DNA from: Desulfobulbus sp.
Lineage (GTDB): Bacteria > Desulfobacterota > Desulfobulbia > Desulfobulbales > Desulfobulbaceae
DNA length: 51,471 bases
Reading direction: 5' to 3'
Assembly: GCF_030824455.1 (NCBI RefSeq)
Contig: NZ_JAVBXR010000114.1
Span: forward strand, 1-51,471
Shown: positions 35,938 through 44,027 of the stretch, piece after piece
Layout: each line of letters opens with the position of its first letter
Numbering within the stretch: position 1 is the stretch's first letter
Notes under the pieces: generated by a model
The model's database searches: none
Seen by the model: only the letters and a program-made list of their open reading frames with translations
Told to the model about the DNA's origin: nothing
Made by a program: the position numbers and the translations under genes

Positions 35938-37210
35938 TTTCTACCGAGCATTTGAAGAACAATATCGCGGATCACGCGATTTAATCAAGTCGCGGTTACG
36001 GGTGTATTTACCTTTCATTACCCCCCTTGTGGGATTGTATGAAGATGCCAAAGCAGTCGATCTTGGTTGTGGTCGGGGGGAATGGCTGGAGTTGCTGAAT
36101 GAAGCGGGCTTTCAGACCTACGGGGTTGATCTGGATACCGGGATGCTCGCCGCCTGCCATGAGTTTGGCCTTAATGTTGAAACCAAAGATGCCATTGAGG
36201 TGTTGCAGGAACTGCCTAACGCGAGCCAACTCGTTGTTTCTGGATTCCATTTTGCCGAACACATACCGTTTGCACAGCTGCAGATTTTGGTTCAAGAGGC
36301 GCTTCGCGTCTTGAAACCAGCCGGACTGCTAATTTTGGAAACGCCTAATCCAGAAAATATTGTCGTCGCAACCAATAGTTTTTATCTGGACCCAACCCAT
36401 CAGCATCCCATTCCACCAAAGCTTCTTAGTTTTCTTCCAGAATATTATGGGTACAACCGGATAAAAACCCTTCGCCTGCAAGAATCACCCGATTTAATCA
36501 CCAGCGGGACGATACAGTTAAATGATGTTTTAGGTGGAGTGAGTCCAGATTATGCGGTTATTGCTCAGAAATTAGCACCCTCCGAGACTATCGAGCTTTT
36601 TGATAAAGTATTCAACCAAGAGTACGGTCTTTCGCTGAATCCCCTTGCTGATCGTTTCGACAAAAGGTTGCAGCACGCTGAAGCGACTGCACAGGCGGCG
36701 GAAAGCCGTGCCCTGCACGCTGAGGCGATCGCACAGGCGGCCGAGAGACGTGCCCTGCACGCTGAGGCGATCGCACAGGCGGCCGAGAGACGTGCCCTGC
36801 ACGCTGAGGCCGAATTGCATGCTGTGCAGAGGAGTCGATCATGGCGGATTACTGCGCCCTTGCGATGGGGGCGCACAGCGGCGCACTGGTTTGTACGTGG
36901 CAGCGTTGCTTGGTTGACCTTTGCACCAATGAGCCGCCCACACCGAATTGCGCGTCAGGCGATTTTGCACTTTACATTATTTGTCTCCGCCCGCCCGCGT
37001 CTCAAAGCGCTTGCCTTGCGATGTTTGGCGCCGTTCCCCGATCTCAGATTACGGCTGAAGAGGATCAGCAGTCAGCCCCTGCCGCCACCAAGCCCACTGA
37101 TCGTTGCAGGACCGGAACAACTTTCTCCTCGCGCCCGCCAGATTTACAACGACTTGAAAGCCGCTATCAAGCAGCGCCAACAGGAGCAAAGCAATGCGCA
37201 TAGTCATTGA
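35927..37210 (+). CDS. Methyltransferase with repeat-encoded coiled coil, candidate chain terminator
   Basis: The product is 427 residues. A class I methyltransferase domain covers about 40-185: VDLGCGRGEWLELL, YGVDLD, VVSGFHFAEHI and LRVLKPAGLLILETPNPEN. After a linker, residues of about 249-300 form a charged, Ala-rich helix made of 14-residue repeats (core LHAEAIAQAAERRA) predicted to be coiled coil. A basic tail follows (SRSWRITAPLRWGRTAA and later), typical of membrane-associated ends of polysaccharide enzymes. The layout, methyltransferase plus coiled coil next to wzm/wzt with a carbohydrate-binding domain, recalls WbdD of E. coli O9a, the capping enzyme whose coiled coil measures chain length. 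No kinase domain is seen, so the cap would be methyl only. AAGGA lies before the ATG. It overlaps the next gene by 17 bases. Confidence 0.85.
   Translation: MDHNFYRAFEEQYRGSRDLIKSRLRVYLPFITPLVGLYEDAKAVDLGCGRGEWLELLNEAGFQTYGVDLDTGMLAACHEFGLNVETKDAIEVLQELPNASQLVVSGFHFAEHIPFAQLQILVQEALRVLKPAGLLILETPNPENIVVATNSFYLDPTHQHPIPPKLLSFLPEYYGYNRIKTLRLQESPDLITSGTIQLNDVLGGVSPDYAVIAQKLAPSETIELFDKVFNQEYGLSLNPLADRFDKRLQHAEATAQAAESRALHAEAIAQAAERRALHAEAIAQAAERRALHAEAELHAVQRSRSWRITAPLRWGRTAAHWFVRGSVAWLTFAPMSRPHRIARQAILHFTLFVSARPRLKALALRCLAPFPDLRLRLKRISSQPLPPPSPLIVAGPEQLSPRARQIYNDLKAAIKQRQQEQSNAHSH
36671..36810 (+). repeat. 42-bp in-frame tandem repeat within the coiled coil
   Basis: Units at 36713-36754 and 36755-36796 are identical. 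A diverged first copy lies at 36671-36712 and a 14-base partial copy at 36797-36810. Each unit encodes 14 residues (two heptads). Perfect identity of neighbouring units suggests recent duplication, so copy number may vary between strains without breaking the frame. Confidence 0.92.
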
Positions 37211-40200
37211 TATGCAGGGGGCGCAAACCGAAAGCCGATTCCGCGGCATCGGTCGCTACACCTTGTCGCTCTCCAAAGCCGTCGTCCGCAACCAGGGCGA
37301 ACATGAGGTTATCCTCGCCCTCAACGGCTTGTTCCCCGAGACCATTGAACCCATCCGTGCCGCCTTCGATGGTCTGTTGCCGCAGAAAAATATCCGGGTG
37401 TGGAACGCTCCAGGCCCAATCAAGGAAGAGCAACCCGGCAACGATGATCGGCGCGAAGTGGCGGAACTCATCCGCGAAGCCTTTCTTGCCAGCCTGCAGC
37501 CGGACGTGGTTCACATCTCGAGTCTATTCGAAGGGTATGCCGACGACGCAGTGACGAGCATTGGCCGTTTTGACCGCAGCACCCCTGTGAGCGTGTCCCT
37601 TTACGATCTCATTCCTCTGCTCAATCCAGATCACTACTTTAAATCCAACCCGACCTACCACCAATATTACCGCCGCAAACTCGAACATCTCAAGCAGGCA
37701 GCCGTTCATTTGGCCATCTCGGAATTTAGCCGACAAGAAGGAATCTCCCATCTGGAAGCAAACGAGGGGCAGGTCGTCAATGTCTCGACGGCCATCGATC
37801 CCTGTTTTCACCCTCTGCATATTGATAAGGACGTCGCCTGCCAATTGGGTCGTCAGTTTGGCCTGACCCGCCCCTTCGTCCTCTACACCGGCGGCGCCGA
37901 CGAACGCAAAAACCTGACGAGGCTCGTTCAAGCATTTGCCGCCTTGCCCGCGTCGCTACGCTCGAGTCACCAGTTGCTGTTGGCCGGCAAGATCCATCAG
38001 GCCAATCTTGCCCCCCTGCAACATCTCGCGCAGCGCATCGGTCTCAAGCCCGATGCGCTGTGTTTTGCGGGATATGTGACAGACCAAGAACTCGTCCATC
38101 TTTACAATCTGTGCAAACTATTCGTGTTCCCTTCCTGGCATGAAGGTTTCGGTCTGCCTGCCCTGGAAGCCATGGCCTGTGGTGCCCCGGTCATCGGCGC
38201 CAATACATCAAGTTTGCCAGAAGTGATCGCTCTTGAGGCTGCCCTGTTTGATCCTTTTGACGTCACCGCCATAACAGCCAAAATGGCGGAGTCGCTGCAA
38301 GACGCAGCCTTTCGCTCCAGGCTGCGCAACCACGGCTTACAACAGGCGCAGCAATTTTCCTGGGACAAATCGGCGAACCAGGCTATTGGGGCATGGAATT
38401 CGCTGTCGACATTTTCTACGCCGGTTCAGCCAAACAGCCAAACATACAACAACAAGAAACGGCGACTGGCCTTTGTTTCCCCCCTACCGCCGGAACGCAC
38501 TGGCATTGCCGATTACAGCGCTCAATTATTGCCGGCGCTGGCTGAACATTACGACATCGAAATCGTGGTGGCGCAGGATCGGGTGGACGATCCCTGGGTT
38601 AATAATCATGGCAAGGTGTGGGACGTGTCATGGTTACGTACCCACGCAGACAAAATTGACCGAGTGCTCTACCAGATCGGCAATTCCCCCTTTCACCAGC
38701 ACATGCTGCCTTTACTGCAGGAAATTCCCGGCACGGTGGTTCTGCACGATTTCTACATGAGCGGGTTGATGGCTTGGCTCGAACAGCATGCCAACGCGCA
38801 CCATCCATGGATAAAAGCGCTTTATGCCGCCCACGGCTACGGCGCGATACGCGAACGCCACCTTGACCCCGAAGCGGCAAAGCGTAACTACCCTGTTAAT
38901 CTACACATTCTACAGCATGCCCAGGGTGTGATCGTTCACTCCGAATATTCGCGCCACTTAGCGCAGCAATGGTACAAAAATGGTTTTACAGACAATTGGG
39001 AGGTCATTCCCCTCCTGCGATCACCAGCAGCGGCGGTGGACAAGGTAGCGGTCCGGCAACAACTCAACATTGACAAAGACGATTTCATCATTTGCAGTTT
39101 TGGGTTTATTGACGCAACGAAATTGAACCACCGCTTGCTCAGTTGTTGGCTCAATAGTGCCCTCGCAGAGGATAGTCGCTGCCGAATATTTTTTGTAGGC
39201 GGGAATCATGACGGGGACTATGGCACAAGCCTGTCGCAAACGATGAGTTCAAGCGGTATTGGTGATCGCCTCTGCATCACCGGTTACGTGTCCCCAGAAA
39301 AATTCCTGCAATATTTAAGTGCTGCCGATATGGCTGTACAACTCCGGACTCAATCGAGAGGTGAAACCTCAGCGGCCGTTCTAGACTGCATGAATTATGG
39401 ATTACCGCTCATCGTCAATGCCAATGGGGCCATGGCGGAACTTCCCCCAGATTCCGTCTGGATGCTGCCCGAGACATTTAATGACTCCGCACTTGTAGAG
39501 GCTCTGGAGAAGCTGTGGCGGGAGCCGGAACGACGCCGCGCCTTGGGCGAATGCGCAAGCGAAACGATCCGACATCATCACGGCCCGGCTAAATGCGCCA
39601 AACGCTATGCGGAAGCGATCGAGCGTTTCCATCGTCGCTCCGAAACATCGACGACGGCCTTGATCGAGGCCATTGCAGCACAAAAACAATTTGTCCAGGA
39701 TGACCCAGAGTTAATCCTTCTCGCCAAATCCATATCCTCCACGTTACCATTAAATAGCCCCAATAACTGTTTATTCCTAGACGTCTCGGCTACATTTCGC
39801 ACCGACCTTAAGACCGGCATCGAACGGGTCGCGCGGGCGCTACTTCTGGCGCTAATGGAGACACCGCCTGCAGGATACCGAATTGAACCTGTATATCTCA
39901 GCCATGACGGAGGGGAGTGGCATCTCCGCTACGCACGCCGTTACACGGTTGAGTTGCTGGGAGGCCTTCCAGAAGTCCTCGACGACGAAATTGTAGAACC
40001 TGAGCTTGGCGATACCCTTCTGGGGTTGGATTTATCCGGGGATATACTGGTGCAGGCTGAGCACACGGGGTTGTTTGCGAATTACCGAAACCGGGGGGTG
40101 AGGGTGTTTTCTGTTGTTTTTGATCTATTGCCTGTACAAATGCCAGAACGTTTTCCACCAGACGCAGACAAAACTCATGCTCAATGGTTGCAAACGATTT

Positions 40201-40955
40201 TAAAATTCGATGGAGCCATATGCATCTCCAAAACTGTTGCCGATCATTTTACCGACTGGCAGACGGAACCTACAAATTTTGCTCGGGAAAATCGGCGCCC
40301 TTTTCAGATTCGCTGGTTTCACCTCGGTGCTGATGTCCTTAATTCTTCCCCCACTTATGGGCTTCCGAAAAACTCCGAATGGACACTGCACCGACTTGGC
40401 GCCAGTCCCACTTTTCTGATGGTCGGTACAATTGAGCCCCGCAAGGGTTACCTACAAGCCATCGAAGCTTTTAGCCAACTCTGGAAAGATGGGCTTGATG
40501 TCAACCTTATCATCGTCGGCAAGGAGGGGTGGAAACAACTGCCAGATGAAATGCGTCGAGACATTCCAATAACCATTTCCTTTTTGCAGAACCACCCTGA
40601 ATTGGAGAAGCATCTGTTTTGGCGGGAAGGCATAAGTGACGAATACCTGGAAAAAATATACTCAGCCTCTACTTGCCTGATCGCCGCCTCCTACGGTGAA
40701 GGTTTCGGCCTGCCACTGATCGAAGCAGCTCAACACAAGTTGCCAATCATTGCCCGCGATATTCCAGTGTTCCGTGAGGTGGCGGGAGAGCATGCTCTCT
40801 ATTTCAACGGCAGCGACGGAGCAGATCTAGCTGTTACTATACAGAACTGGCTAGCACTCAACGAGAAAGGCATGGCCCCACAATCAGACCTCATGCCATG
40901 GCTTACCTGGGAAGAAAGTGCCAGACAACTCAGCAGGTTGCTGCTGCCCCAATAA
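37194..40955 (+). CDS. Three-domain GT4-type glycosyltransferase, candidate polysaccharide polymerase
   Basis: The product is 1,253 residues with three GT-B units. Unit 1 (about 1-400) starts MRIVIDMQGAQTESRFRGIG and has the EX7E motif in HEGFGLPALEAMACG. Unit 2 (about 425-815) starts RRLAFVSPLPPERTGIADYS; its matching site reads RGETSAAVLDCMNYG, so the EX7E pair is not conserved in the usual places. Unit 3 (about 860-1250) starts CLFLDVSATFRTDLKTGIER and has YGEGFGLPLIEAAQH. Multi-domain GT4 enzymes such as WbdA polymerise the repeating unit of ABC-exported mannans. With gmd and rmd in the locus the donor is probably GDP-D-rhamnose or GDP-mannose (inference). AGGAG lies about 7 bases before the ATG, which overlaps the upstream gene. 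Confidence 0.9.
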   Translation: MRIVIDMQGAQTESRFRGIGRYTLSLSKAVVRNQGEHEVILALNGLFPETIEPIRAAFDGLLPQKNIRVWNAPGPIKEEQPGNDDRREVAELIREAFLASLQPDVVHISSLFEGYADDAVTSIGRFDRSTPVSVSLYDLIPLLNPDHYFKSNPTYHQYYRRKLEHLKQAAVHLAISEFSRQEGISHLEANEGQVVNVSTAIDPCFHPLHIDKDVACQLGRQFGLTRPFVLYTGGADERKNLTRLVQAFAALPASLRSSHQLLLAGKIHQANLAPLQHLAQRIGLKPDALCFAGYVTDQELVHLYNLCKLFVFPSWHEGFGLPALEAMACGAPVIGANTSSLPEVIALEAALFDPFDVTAITAKMAESLQDAAFRSRLRNHGLQQAQQFSWDKSANQAIGAWNSLSTFSTPVQPNSQTYNNKKRRLAFVSPLPPERTGIADYSAQLLPALAEHYDIEIVVAQDRVDDPWVNNHGKVWDVSWLRTHADKIDRVLYQIGNSPFHQHMLPLLQEIPGTVVLHDFYMSGLMAWLEQHANAHHPWIKALYAAHGYGAIRERHLDPEAAKRNYPVNLHILQHAQGVIVHSEYSRHLAQQWYKNGFTDNWEVIPLLRSPAAAVDKVAVRQQLNIDKDDFIICSFGFIDATKLNHRLLSCWLNSALAEDSRCRIFFVGGNHDGDYGTSLSQTMSSSGIGDRLCITGYVSPEKFLQYLSAADMAVQLRTQSRGETSAAVLDCMNYGLPLIVNANGAMAELPPDSVWMLPETFNDSALVEALEKLWREPERRRALGECASETIRHHHGPAKCAKRYAEAIERFHRRSETSTTALIEAIAAQKQFVQDDPELILLAKSISSTLPLNSPNNCLFLDVSATFRTDLKTGIERVARALLLALMETPPAGYRIEPVYLSHDGGEWHLRYARRYTVELLGGLPEVLDDEIVEPELGDTLLGLDLSGDILVQAEHTGLFANYRNRGVRVFSVVFDLLPVQMPERFPPDADKTHAQWLQTILKFDGAICISKTVADHFTDWQTEPTNFARENRRPFQIRWFHLGADVLNSSPTYGLPKNSEWTLHRLGASPTFLMVGTIEPRKGYLQAIEAFSQLWKDGLDVNLIIVGKEGWKQLPDEMRRDIPITISFLQNHPELEKHLFWREGISDEYLEKIYSASTCLIAASYGEGFGLPLIEAAQHKLPIIARDIPVFREVAGEHALYFNGSDGADLAVTIQNWLALNEKGMAPQSDLMPWLTWEESARQLSRLLLPQ

Positions 40956-40981
40956 CACACTAAAATTAAGAAAACTGCCAA

Positions 40982-41956
40982 GTGAAACTTATCATCCAAA
41001 TCCCCTGTTACAATGAAGCGGACACTTTAGCCATTGCACTGGCTGCCCTACCGCGTCAAGCACCTGGCTTCGATACCGTAGAATGGCTTATCATTGATGA
41101 CGGCAGCACAGACGACACCGTGCGAGTCGCCCGGGAAAACGGTGTTGATCACGTTGTCAGCCATACTCGCAACCAAGGGTTGGCGCGTGGTTTCATGACC
41201 GGCTTAGACGCTTGCCTGAACCGGGGAGCGGACGTGATCGTCAACACCGATGCCGACAACCAATACAACGCCGACGACATTCCGGCACTGACTGCGCCCA
41301 TACTTGCGCACCAAGCCGACATCGTAGTGGGCGCCCGCCCTATTGAGACCATAGAACATTTCTCCCCTGTGAAGAAGATGCTGCAAAAGCTGGGCAGCTG
41401 GGTGGTGCGTGTCGCAAGCACAACCGACATTCCGGACGCCCCCAGCGGTTTCCGCGCTATGAGCCGAACCGCCGCGCAACGGTTGATTGTATTCAACGAT
41501 TACACCTATACCCTTGAAACAATTATTCAAGCCGGCCAGAAAAACATGGCTATCACCTCGGTGCCGATTCGGGTCAACGAAGATCTGCGTCCGTCGCGAT
41601 TGGTGAAAAGCATTCCCTCATACATTAAACGCAGCATTGTCACTATCATTCGTATCTTTGTCATTTACCGACCCTTTCGATTTTTCGCCACGATTGGCTC
41701 TGTGCTGTTCGGTTTCGGTTTTTTGATCGGCCTGCGGTTCCTCTTTTATTACCTGCAGGGCAATGGGGAGGGGCACATACAATCGCTGATTCTAGCTAGC
41801 GTGCTTTTGGGAATGGGATTTCAGGCTTTTCTCATTGCCTTTATTGCAGATCTGCAGGCTGCGAACCGAAAGTTGATGGAGGATGTGAGATTTAATTTGA
41901 AAACATTTGCGGCCGGGAACGAAGACAACGATATGGAGAAACGTAACAATGGCTGA
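40982..41956 (+). CDS. GT2 glycosyltransferase, polyprenyl-phosphate type (DPM1/GtrB-like)
   Basis: The product is 324 residues from a GTG start. The GT-A domain has IIQIPCYNEADTLAIAL, LIIDDGSTDDTV and the DxD motif in VIVNTDADNQYNADDI. Two C-terminal TM helices (about 235-255 and 265-295) follow, as in enzymes that charge undecaprenyl phosphate with one sugar. The GTG has only a weak ribosome site. The gene lies 26 bases after the large GT4 protein. Together with the two membrane proteins further on it could supply lipid-linked sugars for side-branch addition in the periplasm. A role in the main chain is the alternative. Confidence 0.88.
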   Translation: MKLIIQIPCYNEADTLAIALAALPRQAPGFDTVEWLIIDDGSTDDTVRVARENGVDHVVSHTRNQGLARGFMTGLDACLNRGADVIVNTDADNQYNADDIPALTAPILAHQADIVVGARPIETIEHFSPVKKMLQKLGSWVVRVASTTDIPDAPSGFRAMSRTAAQRLIVFNDYTYTLETIIQAGQKNMAITSVPIRVNEDLRPSRLVKSIPSYIKRSIVTIIRIFVIYRPFRFFATIGSVLFGFGFLIGLRFLFYYLQGNGEGHIQSLILASVLLGMGFQAFLIAFIADLQAANRKLMEDVRFNLKTFAAGNEDNDMEKRNNG

Positions 41957-42515
41957 TCAAGTTGCTGAGGGCTTGCTATCTCCTTTTTTACGCAAACAGC
42001 GTTTGGGGGCCGTAAAACCCTATCTCAATGGACGTATTCTCGATATCGGTTGCGGCTCTGGCGCTCTGGCTGGGATGATTGACCCCGCATTGTATGTTGG
42101 TATCGATATCGATGAAACTTCGTTAAATAGAGCAAAATTCGACTTCCCACGTCATTTATTCGATAGCTTTCCCCCAGTGGTCACTGAAAATTTTGATACA
42201 GTTGTCTCCCTTGCTGTGATTGAGCATGTGCCAGATCCGACAATATTCCTTACATCCCTTTCGCAATACTTGAATAATGACCGGACTGCACGAATCGTTG
42301 TCACGACCCCCCACCCATCAGTAGGATGGGTTCATGAAGTAGGTGCATCAATTGGTTTATTCAGTCAGCATGCCAGTGAAGAGCATGAGAAATTACTTGA
42401 TCAAAATACACTTTTTGAAGTTGGTCGGTGCGCTGGACTAGTTTTGGTAGATTACAAGCGTTTTTTATTTGGTGGCAATCAACTGGCTGTTTTTAAAAGC
42501 GCGAGGATGAAATGA
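41949..42515 (+). CDS. Class I SAM-dependent methyltransferase
   Basis: The product is 188 residues. ILDIGCGSGALAGMI is motif I, VGIDIDETSLNRAK the acidic loop, and DTVVSLAVIEHVPDP the motif IV region, giving a compact methyltransferase of the Methyltransf_11/23 kind. The ATG at 41949 has GGAG (41934-41937) upstream and overlaps the GT2 gene by 8 bases; an in-frame ATG at 41907 lies deeper in that gene. A sugar or lipid-linked intermediate is the likely substrate by context. It overlaps the next methyltransferase by four bases. Confidence 0.85.
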   Translation: MADQVAEGLLSPFLRKQRLGAVKPYLNGRILDIGCGSGALAGMIDPALYVGIDIDETSLNRAKFDFPRHLFDSFPPVVTENFDTVVSLAVIEHVPDPTIFLTSLSQYLNNDRTARIVVTTPHPSVGWVHEVGASIGLFSQHASEEHEKLLDQNTLFEVGRCAGLVLVDYKRFLFGGNQLAVFKSARMK

Positions 42516-43147
42516 AAATTTCTGCAGGCTTACAGGAAGGTGGGGTTGTTGTCGGCAATGCGTACGATAAATACGGTTCGAAAAATATGCTCGTACGCTG
42601 GATCATGAATGGCTTTGCTGACAGGCTCTCTAGCCTAGTCACACAAGTAGGGCCACGCACCATTCACGAGGTGGGGTGTGGAGAGGGATATTGGGTTCTA
42701 GACTGGAACCAACAGGGTCTTCAAGCACGTGGCAGTGACTTTTCGCAAAAAGTCATCAATCTAGCGCGTGAAAATGCTCAGAGTCGCAATTTTTCCCCGG
42801 ACATTTTTTCTGCGTGTAGCATCTATGATATTGAGCCCGAACGCGACAGCGCCGACCTAATCGTATGTTGCGAAGTTCTTGAACATCTTGAATCCCCGGA
42901 AGCTGGGCTATCGGCCCTGCAACGCGTTGTTACCAATTACCTGATCCTCAGCGTCCCCCGTGAACCTCTCTGGTGTGCTCTCAACTTGGTTCGCGGAAAA
43001 TACTTGGATAGCCGCGGCAACACCCCTGGCCACATTCAGCATTGGTCCCAAAAAGAATTCATCAAACTCGCCACTCGGTACTTCGATGTAGTTGATGTCA
43101 GGGCTCCCCTTCCTTGGACAATGGCCCTATGTCGGGCGAAGCGCTAA
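42512..43147 (+). CDS. Class I SAM-dependent methyltransferase
   Basis: The product is 211 residues. IHEVGCGEGYWVLDW is the glycine-rich SAM motif, RGSDFSQKVINLAREN the second strand region, and DLIVCCEVLEHLESP the fourth, followed by NYLILSVPREPLWCALN. This pattern is common in methyltransferases encoded in O-antigen loci. Substrate is unknown; it is the fourth gene of this type in the locus and contributes the fifth methyltransferase domain. The start overlaps the preceding stop (ATGA). Confidence 0.86.
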   Translation: MKISAGLQEGGVVVGNAYDKYGSKNMLVRWIMNGFADRLSSLVTQVGPRTIHEVGCGEGYWVLDWNQQGLQARGSDFSQKVINLARENAQSRNFSPDIFSACSIYDIEPERDSADLIVCCEVLEHLESPEAGLSALQRVVTNYLILSVPREPLWCALNLVRGKYLDSRGNTPGHIQHWSQKEFIKLATRYFDVVDVRAPLPWTMALCRAKR

Positions 43148-43157
43148 ACGAGGAACA

Positions 43158-44027
43158 GTGCGTTTTTCATTAAAATGGTGTTTGCACCTCATCGGTGGAG
43201 GATTTGGTTTCGCGGGAGTGGTGTTCGTTGCCCTGCGCCTCTCTTCATACACAGAACAACTCGACCTTGCTCGGTTTACCCTCACCACTTGGGCAATCAT
43301 TGTTCTTCTCGCCCTGACCTATGGTGTAGCGAATATTATGCTCGCTCGTTCTTGGTGGCATCTGCTGACCCTCCTCGATGTCCAAGCGCGGTGGCGGTGG
43401 ACCATCAAGGCATACGGCCAATCGCAACTGGCTAAGTACGTTCCCGGCAACATATTCCACCTGGCGGGGCGTCAAGCTCTGGGCATGGCAGAGGGGTTGC
43501 CTGCTCGACCGCTTGCCAAATCCATCGCATGGGAACTCGGATTGATAGCCATCGCCGGCTTACTGTTTGCCGTCCTAGCCGTTCCCTTGGTCTGGTCAGC
43601 CTTGTCATTATCGGTGGCATCCTTTCTGTTTGTCACTTTCTCGGTGGCGCTATACTCTCTCACCCGTCGTTCATTTTGCCCGCAGGTGGCTTTTGCGCTG
43701 GCTTGGCAGGTCACATTCCTGGGTGTGTCAAGTATCATCTTTGTTGGAGCCTTGGCAGTTATTGTACCTCAATCCACAGTGATTCCAGCATTTCCTGCAT
43801 TATGTGGCGTCTACGTGATTGCTTGGATCGCCGGGCTTGTCACCCCTGGCACACCAGCCGGAGTTGGAGTGCGAGAGCTAGTTCTGCTTTCTCTCCTCGG
43901 AAACCAATTTGCACAGGCGGATCTATTGCTGGCTATAGTGTTGGGTCGGGTGGTGACCGTAGTCGGCGATCTGCTCTATTTTATCGTGGCAACGTTTTTA
44001 AAACCGAGAGAGAGAAGCTATGAATAA
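43158..44027 (+). CDS. Integral membrane protein, UPF0104/LPG-synthase-TM-like
   Basis: The product is 289 residues with seven to eight hydrophobic helices. YGQSQLAKYVPGNIFHLAGRQ and GLVTPGTPAGVGVRELVLLSLLG match the lysylphosphatidylglycerol-synthase TM-region/UPF0104 family, whose members sit in many cell-envelope loci and are suspected lipid-carrier flippases. I choose the GTG at 43158 because GAGGAA lies just upstream and the hydrophobic core starts there. An ATG at 43092 would overlap the methyltransferase by 56 bases. A role in moving a lipid-linked sugar is inference. Confidence 0.78.
   Translation: MRFSLKWCLHLIGGGFGFAGVVFVALRLSSYTEQLDLARFTLTTWAIIVLLALTYGVANIMLARSWWHLLTLLDVQARWRWTIKAYGQSQLAKYVPGNIFHLAGRQALGMAEGLPARPLAKSIAWELGLIAIAGLLFAVLAVPLVWSALSLSVASFLFVTFSVALYSLTRRSFCPQVAFALAWQVTFLGVSSIIFVGALAVIVPQSTVIPAFPALCGVYVIAWIAGLVTPGTPAGVGVRELVLLSLLGNQFAQADLLLAIVLGRVVTVVGDLLYFIVATFLKPRERSYE

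Noticed and set aside
36671..36810. CRISPR-like array
   Set aside because: Units are head-to-tail with no spacers and keep the reading frame; it is a coding minisatellite.
36565..36876. Cys/Ala-rich antisense frames over the 42-bp repeats
   Set aside because: Created by reading the tandem repeats backwards; the plus-strand frame is continuous with a methyltransferase.
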